Shown here: positions 55,741 to 64,000 of the stretch, in pieces | How the letters are laid out: every line of letters begins with the position of its first letter | Position numbering within the stretch: the stretch's first letter is position 1 | DNA from: Hemerocallis citrina | Taxonomy: Eukaryota; Streptophyta; Magnoliopsida; Asparagales; Asphodelaceae | Reading direction: 5' to 3' | Length of the DNA stretch: 64,000 nucleotides | NCBI GenBank assembly: GCA_017893485.1 | Contig: CM030362.1 | Location: 261,010,255-261,074,254, forward strand | Notes under the pieces: generated by a model | Told to the model about the DNA's origin: nothing | The model's database searches: none | The model's input: only the letters and a program-made list of their open reading frames with translations | Translations under genes and position numbers: made by a program

Positions 55741-56899
55741 AGGGTTATTGCAAGATTTGTTTCTCGGTGTCCGATCTGTCAGCAAGTGAAAGAAAAACAT
55801 CAGAGGACTGTTGGACTTCTTCAACCGCTTCTTATTCCAGAGTGGAAGTGGGAGAATATCACTATAGATTTCGTGACTGCTTTGCCTAGAAGTCCCAAGG
55901 GTCACAATGCCATCTGGGTGATTGTGGATAGCTTGACGAAGAGTGCGCATTTCATTCATTTCAGAATTGGTCAGTCTACAGAGAGCCTTGCAGAGAGGTA
56001 TATGCAGGATATTTTGAGATTGCATGGTGTTCCTTTCAGTATTATATCAGACAGAGATACTAGATTTAGATCTCAATTTTGGGAGAGTCTTCAGAATAAT
56101 CTTGGAAGTAAGCTAAAGTTCAGTAGCACATTTCACCTAGAGACAGATGGTCAATCTGAGAGGACTATTCAGACCCTGGAGGATGTGTTGAGGTCCTGTG
56201 TGCTTCAGTTTGGAGGATCTTTGGAAGATCATCTACACTTGGTGGAGTTTTCATACAATAATAGCTACCAAGCTAGTCTTAAGGCAGCTCCGTATGAAGT
56301 CTTGTATGGATGGAAGTGTAGATCACCAGTGTGCTGGGATGACATTGGTGAGAAGAAGCTTTTGGGACCGGAACTGATCACGAGGACTGTTGATGTAGTG
56401 GCCCAGATCAGGAAGTATTTGCAGGCCGCACAGGACAGACAGAGAAAATGGGCAGACATGCACAGGAGACCGTTAGAGTTCGAAGTGGGTGACCATGTGT
56501 TCCTCGAGGTGTCTCCATGGAAAGGTGTGATTCGTTTTGGTGGTGGGGGCAAGTTGAGCCCTAGATTCATTAGTCCATTCGATGTGGTGGAGCGAGTAGG
56601 AAAGGTGGCCTATAGACTCACGCTGTCGCCAGCACTTTCTAGAGTGCATGACGTCTTCCATGTTTCTCAGCTCAGGAAGTATGTCAGGGATGATAATCAT
56701 GTCATTGACTATTCGGAGTTGTCGGTTCGACCAGACTTGTCTTGTGAGATTCATCTAGTTTCGATTATGGACCGGCCGGAGAAGATTTTGAAGAATAAGG
56801 TTATCAAGTTGGTTTGTGTTGCTTGGAATCCTTGCCTGGTGAGTCAACTTGGGAGCTTGAGAATGAGATTCAGAAAAAGTTTCCCCATCTTTTTTAGTA
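55741..56899 (+). pseudogene. E2 pol: integrase core and C-terminal part
   Basis: It resumes at ARFVSRCPICQQVKEKHQ (zinc Cys pair), then the core WVIVDSLTKSAHF, FSIISDRDTRFRSQFW and ETDGQSERTIQTLEDVLRS, so all three DDE residues are present, in contrast to E1. Then come SYNNSYQASLKAAPYE, FEVGDHVFLEVSPW, PRFISPFDVVERVGKVAYRL and a tail whose last part is frameshifted near 56840 (E1 retains STWELEKEIQQKFPHLFE). The frame is otherwise open from 55786 to 56899. Confidence 0.9.
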
Positions 56900-56973
56900 G
56901 TTCTTGTTCTTTTCTTTTGCTTGGTGTTACCCTACTACCACTTACTTAAATTTCGAGGACGAAATTTTATTGT

Positions 56974-56987
56974 AAAGTGGGTAGGAT
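56974..56987 (+). other. Polypurine tract region of E2
   Basis: AAAGTGGGTAGGAT follows GAGGACGAAATTTTATTGT, the same arrangement as in E1 (13840-13869). The start of the LTR is set after it. Confidence 0.7.
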
Positions 56988-59982
56988 TATAATTACCGTT
57001 TTTGTTCTTTTCATTTTTCCCCCTTTTGTAATATTTTAATTTTAATTGAATAAAATAATCTATTTTTCTCTTTCTTGATTGTTTTAATTAAATTTGTTCA
57101 TGGAATTTTTTGTTCTCCTTGTTGAACTATTTTCTTGATGTCCCTATTTTCTTTTATTTTATTGTGGGTGTTTTATTTGAATCCTATTGTAGCTAATTCT
57201 ATCTCTTATTGAACCCAAAACCTAAATACATTTGATTCTTGACCCAAACCCGCTATTATTGGATCCTAAACCATTAACCCAACATCCTAATTGCACCCTA
57301 TAAATATAATCCTATTGCAAACCCTAAAAATATACAATTTGAAATCCCAATTAGCTGTCTAATCTCTATTTCTCTCTCCTTCCCGTTTCTCTCTCCCCGA
57401 CCTTCGATCTCTCGCCCAAAACCCCTGCGCTCCATCACCGATCAAACCCCCGACGTGAAACCCCCCATCCTCCCTTCCCGATCGTCCATGCCAACATATC
57501 CCCAACCCCTCTATTTCCCCTGTTTTTGTCGACAGCAGTCAAACCCACCGATGCTGCCTTTTTCGTCGCTCCACGTCGCCAGCGACTCCATGTGTGACGT
57601 CGCCCCCTCCAGTTGCTGCCATCGATGGCCAGTGACGCCATCGACACCCCCTAGCCATTGCTGCCATTGTCTCTCTCCCTCTTGCCGGTAGTTGTTGTGG
57701 TTGCTTTTTTCTCTATTACACGTATTATAAACGTGTTATTTCATGTGTTCGTGGGTTCGTTGCTCCGGGATCCATATCCCGTTATTCTTGGTATTCAATT
57801 CCGTGTCCAAAAGGCAAGTCACTTCCCCCTTGAATTGAATATTGTATTAAATTCAAGTTTTATCGAACCTCTTGCAAGTAGATCCTATTAGTTACCATAT
57901 CGTTGTATTGACTATCTTTCGTTGGGTCTATTGAGGGTTTACACGAGCTAACCCCAATATTCTTGAAATCGTGCCACTTTTGGCTCTAAAGATTGAATCC
58001 TTCATGCATTCATGTTGAATTGAGAATAAGGTTGTTCATATAATCACGACACAATTAATCTATTGTAGAAATAATTGCTAGGTTGTATGTTGTTTGATCA
58101 ATTGATGTTTGGTTGATGATGAATTAATGTATGTATGTGTTTTTAATTTTATTTACCATGTTTTTATACCATTATGTTGATTATGAATTTTACCGACTAT
58201 TTGAAGTAGAACCCATCATGTTTAATCAATTTATTTTATGAAAAATGTCCAAAAACATGTATGTTGCTTGCTGGCTATATGTTGTCTACTATTTTTGACC
58301 TAGTAAATGATCTTAAAATGAATAACTTTCTGAATAAGAATTGTAGCCTTATCTTTCTAGTTTTCATAACATCTTGAATTTATGAATTCTGAGTTGTGTA
58401 GCAAAATTTATGCCCGTTTTACTACAGCTATGTTTTTATTTCCCGATTTTCAGATTCTTGTATATTTGATGTTTAAACTGTTAAAAGGCTAATCAAATAT
58501 TAAAATATTGCTCTGAAAATTTTCAGATTATTAGTTATCATGTTTTGGAGTTTAATACATATTTTTAATAAATTTATTATCTAGTTTTTACTGATTCTAA
58601 AATTATAACAACCTGATGTCGAATTTCTGCCTGAACATGAAATCTGTAAAGAACGATGTGTTTGACCTAGCTACTGTTTTCCGACTTTGAACTTTAAATA
58701 TGCGTTGGAACCGTGTTGAAGTCTAGTTTCTAGAACTTCTGACAGATTCAGTTTCCATGTTCTGAAACAGAGAGAAATTATATTTTATTACAACTACTCT
58801 TGTTGTCCATAATTTTATCTTCTAGTTTTTAATAGATTAATTATTCCTATATCGTACTATTGCATGAATTAAAGTGTGTGTTGCATTGCATGATTCCAAT
58901 GAGTTATTGTCACCATTCTAATCATCCTATCCATGTTATCATCCTATTGTTCTCCTTTTGTTACTATTGTTCATCTCATGACTTAAATTGCATATTATAT
59001 TGTTTTATTGATAAATAATTAACAAGTCGGGGTTTAAGAGATTGACTAGAGTAGTTGATGATATAGAGACTGTACTCGGATGATGGCTCGTGTTATTATC
59101 GTTATCGTCATCGTTTAAGAAATTACACCATGGCCCGTGTTATTATCGTTATAGTCATTGTGCAAGAAATTGTCTCAATGGCCCGTGTTATATTATTATC
59201 ATCATCATACCCAGTACATGATTGTATGCATCGAACCTGTGGTATGGAACATATGGGACACAGTAGTACGTGCATTAGTTAGGATTAAAATGATTAATAG
59301 ATATAAGAACTGACATGACATCGACATTGCATATTGTTCATCTTTGTTCTATTGATATCGAATATTGGCTAAGTGTTATTGATATTGACCATTGAATATT
59401 GTTATCGAATATTGAATCATTGTTTATAGCCATTGCATCGATTATCGTGATATTGATTATTGTTATTGTCCCATGTTATTGATTCTTATTGATCCATTGA
59501 ATTCATTGTTATATCGTTATTCCATTGTTCCTTGCTTTCTCTACTTACTGTCCATGACATGCTCTAAGGACAATTTTCCTTTTCTTTTTAGATGAAGTAT
59601 TCACAGGTAATGAAGAGAAATTGCCTGCTAGAATTGGAGAACAAACTTTCTAAAGAACTATTGCTTTATAATTGAATGTTATTTTTATTGAACTATTGTA
59701 TTGAGACTTATTACTATTGTGTTTGGGATTTATTATTGTATTGGGCTTATGACCCAAATTTTATTATTTGTTTCCAGACGTTGGATTATTGTATGTAGAT
59801 ATTGCATATTTTTTCATTCCATGTATGATTGTTCATGAGGTTGTTATTATTTCCTGCGCAATTGTTTTGTATTGATTATATTGTTGAGTTGATCGGATAA
59901 ACAGCTTATGGGTGACGTTAGTCATTCGCTGGGCCAATGTCATGTGCTCGTATTCCGTATTTTTGGGAAGCGGGCCGTGGCA
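56988..59982 (+). repeat. 3' LTR of E2
   Basis: It starts near TATAATTACCG (first bases degenerate) and ends GGGAAGCGGGCCGTGGCA. It contains the C-rich leader (57350-57700), the sequence continuous across the Tat insertion site (58317-58360), and CGTGTTATTATCGTTATC units (about 59085-59205). The segment 59217-59790, with many ATTGATATTGA-type steps, is absent from the 5' LTR. Short plus frames at 57455-57891 also occur in the 5' copy and in E1 but look non-coding. Confidence 0.85.
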
Positions 59983-60389
59983 CATATAGCAGGTGGGTAG
60001 TATTCTTTATTTATATTTGATAAGTAAAAGGGTAAATTTCAAATAACCTACTGAGTTTTATGGTTTTGGCAGAAAACCCTACTCAGTTTTTTTTGGCAGA
60101 AAACCCCACCAAACTTTATTTTTTGTTAGGAATGTCTAACGCCGTTAACTTTAGCATGAAATATCTTAAATAACCCTAGTGTTTTATCCATTCAACAAAA
60201 CTACCCATTCCCCTCTTCTTCCAGTAAAACCCTAACCCAAATCCGACCTTCTTCCTCTTCATCCCCATCCTCTAAATTCCAATATCCCCCACTTTACTCT
60301 CCAATTAATCCCCCGCTTTCTTCCATTTTTAATTTTTAATTAAAAAAAAACAAGAAACCTTTGATCCAAGATGATTTCATCATTGTCGT
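59983..60389. other. Right flank, non-coding
   Basis: AT-rich, with a duplicated TTTTGGCAGAAAACCC(T/C)AC block (about 60065 and 60093) and a C/T-rich stretch at 60200-60330. Sequences of this kind (AAATTTCAAATAACC... GGCAGAAAACCC) are often repetitive in plants, but I cannot name the family. Confidence 0.5.
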
Positions 60390-60438
60390 GTAACACCCCG
60401 CAAAATTGGCTTATGACAATTTTGCCCACGGGTGTTAC
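60390..60438. repeat. 49-bp hairpin-forming inverted repeat
   Basis: GTAACACCC at 60390-60398 pairs with GGGTGTTAC at 60430-60438, and inside it GCAAAATTG pairs with CAATTTTGC, leaving an 8-base loop (GCTTATGA) and a small asymmetric bulge. It is followed by AT-rich sequence; 60451-60530 resembles 60645-60735 as an imperfect direct repeat (TGTTACG..AATAT..CGTAAC..TTTTATAT). Confidence 0.85.
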
Positions 60439-61349
60439 GCACATGTATGTTGTACTGTTACGAGTAATATTCGTAACGTATTTTTATATAAATGTCATAC
60501 ATATTTTATATTCCGATTATTTATATGTTTTCTGTTCTTTCAAAAAAAAAATTATCCTATTTTAAGCCAACTCAAATGTAAAACCTAATCTTTTTTGTGT
60601 TATTACGTGTATTGCACGTGATTTCAGAACACGTGTCGATTACGTATATTTTTCTGTTACGTGAAATATCTGTAACATTATTAAAATACATGTTCTACGT
60701 ATTTTATATATTGACCGTTTTTCGTTCACTCAAATTTATTTTGTAACTAGGTATGCCCGTGGCACGTGCCTACGGCACGTATTTGGAACTGCATATAAAT
60801 TTATTTGGAGTTATTTGGTTGGATGAACTGCATATAAATTTATGCATTATACATGCTAAGATCAAAAGTCATTCACTATATCTCTTTATACATCTTTAAC
60901 AATTATTCGTTAAATTGTTTCAGTTTTTTAGGAATTTATCTTTATTGTCCCTTAAATATCTAAATATTGACTTATCCAATTCTTCAAAAAGCTAGATTTT
61001 TTTAAAGAAATGTGAGAACATTAATTAAAAATATGCACCATGACAGGAAAAAAAACTAATTGTAAACAAATACAACCACCTTTCTAATACAATCATTTAC
61101 TATATACAGGCCTCCTTTGAAATTATATTGTTGATTCTCATTTAAGACTTTTGGTGGTTGATTCTCTCCTTTGGTGTGTTTGTGTAGGCAGTGATGCAAA
61201 ACACTATATGATCTGAATAATTATTTCAAGCTTGTTGTATTTATTCTTGATTATATATCTATCATATCATAGTTGGTGCGGCACCCCAATGCAGCCCTAG
61301 TTATGAATAGTGTGTTCTGAGCCTATTGGTTTTTTTTAAACCACATGTT

Positions 61350-61745
61350 TAGTGTCTGTTGTTCTGAGCTTACAAAATTTGACACTTCATGTTCAGCTTC
61401 TGTTTGTCTTGAGCGTACACAATTTGATACTTCATGTTCAGTTTCTGCTGTTCATTTTCTGTTTGTTCTGAGTTAACAAAATTTGATACTTCATGATGTG
61501 TTTCTGTTTGTTCTGGGTTTACCAAATTTGATACTACATGCTCTGTTTGTGTTTGTTATGAGCTTACAAAATTTGATACATCAGGCTCTGTTTGTTTTAT
61601 TTATGAGCTTACAAAATTACACACTTCATGCTCTATTTCTGTTTGTTCTGAGCTAACAAAATTTGACACTACATGCTCTGTTTGTGTTTGTTCTGAGCTT
61701 ACAAACTTTGACACTTCATGCTCTGTCTCTGTTTGACACTTCATT
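61350..61745. repeat. 45-bp tandem repeat, about eight units
   Basis: The ACAAAATTTGA block recurs near 61372, 61417, 61476, 61521, 61566, 61611, 61656 and 61701, spaced 45 bp with one 59-bp step. The unit is close to GAGCTTACAAAATTTGACACTTCATGCTCTGTTTCTGTTTGTTCT-like sequence with substitutions. Because 45 is a multiple of three it opens short frames, which I do not consider genes. Confidence 0.88.
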
Positions 61746-61799
61746 TGTAAAAAAAATATTAGCCATTTTACATGTCGCTAGCCAAATGACCAAGATACA

Positions 61800-62245
61800 G
61801 TTTGGAATCATAATAGATTATAGGAAAATTTCTGAAAATTTCGACAGAACCTCCCTTAAAATATTAGCCATTTTACAGCAATTCCTTACGGAATTCTGCT
61901 CGCAATTAAAAATTTATCATCACAGTCAAGAAATTATAAATCCTCCCCAGGCCAATCCAAGCAACATCACACAGACATTATATATATAGGGCTCTGAGAA
62001 GAAAAAATCTTCATATGACTAAGATACAAAATAAAAACCAAGATATCGTTTGAAAACATAATAGATTTTAGAAAATTTAGTAAAAAATTTGACAGAACCT
62101 CCCCTAAAATATTAGCCCTTTTACAGAAATTTCTTGTGTAATTCTGCTAACAATTTAATATATGACATCACAGGCAATAAATATCAATCCTCCCCAGGCT
62201 CAACCGAGCAACATCACATAGGCATCATATATATAAGGCTCTGGG
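61800..62245. repeat. Imperfect direct repeat of about 210 bp, two copies
   Basis: Copy 1 (about 61790-62005) and copy 2 (about 62028-62245) share AAAATATTAGCC..TTTTACAG, AATTCTGCT..CAATT, AATCCTCCCCAGGC, GCAACATCACA and CATATATATA..GGCTCTG in the same order. Both are AT-rich and non-coding. The ORFs across them are not conserved between copies. Confidence 0.8.
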
Positions 62246-63999
62246 GGAAAAAATCAGAATATAATGCAAGATACAAAATAAAAACTAAAAATTCGTTTGA
62301 AAATGTAATGAATTTTTTGAAAAACCTTCGAAAAACCTTTAAAAAACCAAACACACAACCCAATACTCCACAAAATGGCGGATACGGGTATTAACATAAC
62401 TATATTATATCATCATTATATACAGTTACTTACATCATCTCCCAAAATGCTAAATATTACAATTATTACAACTATTACATCCTCCACCATACTAAAAACC
62501 AACCAACTGAAGGAAAAAAAAATTACATGGTTGTAAGAGAACACAATGGTTGAAGTCTTCAAAAATAGGACCAAACAGTGAGCCTAAAAAAACAGTTAGA
62601 GTTTTGAATCAAATAGTAAGAGTTTACAATAAACAATTAAAAAAATAGTAATAGTTTTGAAATCATTACCTTCCAAACAGAACAATGGCTTCAACCAAAC
62701 ATGTTCCTCATCACCCTACAAAAAGTTAAACTGTCAATATGTACATGACGGTTTTGAGTGTGGACGACAATCTGGGAAAAAAAGAAGAAGCATTAAATTA
62801 GCAGCAATTAACGGTTAACATAGAGTGTAGTTGTAGTAAATATAAATTTACCTTATTGCAACCCCAATTCATCAATGTAGTTGCATTTATAAATTTGAGG
62901 TCCATGTCAGCTGCTTCCCAGTTCTATTAAAGTTCAAAAGTAAAACAACAATGAAAATAAGTTTTAGTAAGGTAAATCTATCATATATATTTGGATTTTT
63001 TTATTTTGTCGTCTTGTTTCATTAAAGAAAAAATAATAAGTTAATAGACGACCCTCTTTCTATTTTTTTCTTCCTATATATGGTGTCAATATTTCATTAC
63101 TGATAAGTTAATTGATTTGAAAAGTTTGCTGGCTCATTATTGATTTAATGTTTGCCATCAAATAATAGAAAGGGTGATACTTGTTTTTGCTAAAATAATT
63201 GTTTGTTATTGCAACTCCAATTGCTATATAATTGTCTGTATATACTTTTCTTTTACGATCATTGTTATACATCATCTCCCAAAATAATAACTGTTAAGAT
63301 CATTGTTGCCATGCATACTGAAATATATAGTTAATAGGATTATCTGTATACTTGAGAGGACACAACTTTATAAAATGTGGGCCAGGTCTAGTTAGTGGGT
63401 TTAAACTTGAGAGGACACAACTTGAGAGGATTATCTGTATACTTGATAATCCTGCATTATTTAAGCCGAAATTGTTTTTGGCTTATCACATACAAATTTT
63501 AGAGACTCTAAGTTAATACTCTCCAATCCTGGAATTTAAATTGATTATGCTTTATACTCTATCGAGAACTTAGATAGCTGTAGGTTTATCTAATACTGTT
63601 CATTTCTTTGCCAATGTTAGTTTTAATCTTCTTTATAATTGATGGACGTATTCTCTATCATGATTCTTCAACCATTCAAGTAAACTATTCCATGAAAATT
63701 GGCAACGACCAAAGGCAAAGTAAATTAAAAGACATCTGGTGATTCTATAAAAGCTTAGATCACCCATTTCCTTTTGATTGTTTTAGACTGTATATTTGTA
63801 TTACTCTGATGTTACAACCATTTTGAACTGAATATAACTTTAATTTGTGTTACATGAAAATAAAAATAATATTACACACACAAAACTGAAACAAACAGAA
63901 TTAAATATGGCTGTGGTGGGTACTGTGAGTGTGTGTAGAATACCTGATGTTCGTTGCTCCTCACACATGATAAAATAATGTAATCTTTCTCCCTTCCCT
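62246..63999. other. Right-end AT-rich DNA, nothing supported
   Basis: No reading frame, RNA gene or element is supported. A short duplication (ATTATCTGTATACTTG and ACTTGAGAGGACACAACTT, about 63340-63445) is visible. A few stretches bounded by AG and GT on the minus strand near 62660-62930 could be imagined as exons, but the frames do not hold together. Confidence 0.5.
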
Positions 64000-64000
64000 G

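Larger units (their letters stand above)
17388..59982 (+). mobile_element. E2 chromovirus (Tekay/Del-like gypsy), with nested insertions
   Basis: The parts on the plus strand are: a 5'-truncated 5' LTR in two pieces (17388-18268 and 49732-50814), primer-binding site (50825), gag (51021), pol (52062-54020 and 55741-56899), polypurine tract (56974) and 3' LTR (56988-59982). A 31.5 kb Tat element splits the 5' LTR and a 1.7 kb insertion splits integrase. The proof of the LTR split is that ATGAATAACTTTCTGAATAAG at the end of the left piece is joined directly to AATTGTAGCCTTATCTTTCT in the uninterrupted 3' LTR (around 58317-58360). Confidence 0.88.

Noticed and set aside
62650..62935. Possible minus-strand host exons (AACTGGGAAGCAGCTGACATG... 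between AG and GT)
   Set aside because: One block of 24 codons is open and flanked by splice-like AG/GT, but the next blocks hit stops or would need a 15-bp intron, and I recognise no family.

Overview
This window is transposon-filled DNA from a flowering plant, probably a eudicot. The evidence is the dense nest of Ty1/copia and Ty3/gypsy LTR retrotransposons, initiator-methionine tRNA primer-binding sites, plant Tat-type gypsy architecture with an antisense gene, and no prokaryotic gene organisation. I see no intact host gene, no tRNA or rRNA, and no CRISPR array. Nearly all long reading frames belong to decayed gag-pol genes or to tandem repeats.

Left nest (1-17387). A minus-strand Copia element runs off the left edge; its integrase zinc region, protease and gag lie at 1-2196 and 7407-7658, and its 5' LTR at 7686-10338. 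A 5.2 kb solo LTR (2197-7401) interrupts its gag with a perfect GTAAG target duplication. A second solo-LTR-like insertion (8293-9563) interrupts its LTR. To the right lies a plus-strand Tekay/Del-like chromovirus (E1): decayed pol at 10554-13773 and a 3' LTR to about 17387.

Right nest (17388-59982). A second plus-strand chromovirus (E2) has its 5' LTR cut in two (17388-18268 and 49732-50814), gag-pol at 51021-56899 and a 3' LTR at about 56988-59982. Inside its 5' LTR sits a minus-strand Tat-type gypsy element (18269-49731) with 577/578 bp LTRs, gag, pol with a second RNase H, and plus-strand antisense genes fronted by a ten-unit minisatellite. Inside the Tat gag, flanked by perfect GAGGC duplications, sits another minus-strand Tekay element (29369-47713) in the rare arrangement LTR-INT-LTR-INT-LTR. 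A 1.7 kb insertion of unknown class (54021-55740) interrupts the E2 integrase.

Right flank (59983-64000). AT-rich non-coding DNA with a 45-bp tandem array, an imperfect long direct repeat and a strong hairpin; no supported gene.

The relative order of events can be read from the nesting: E2 first, then Tat, then the Tekay element, then the crossing-over that duplicated it. The most notable observations are the tandem Tekay array, whose middle LTR is a visible mosaic of the outer two, and the antisense gene of the Tat element, preceded by repeats carrying G-box, W-box and GACGTC motifs upstream of a TATA box.
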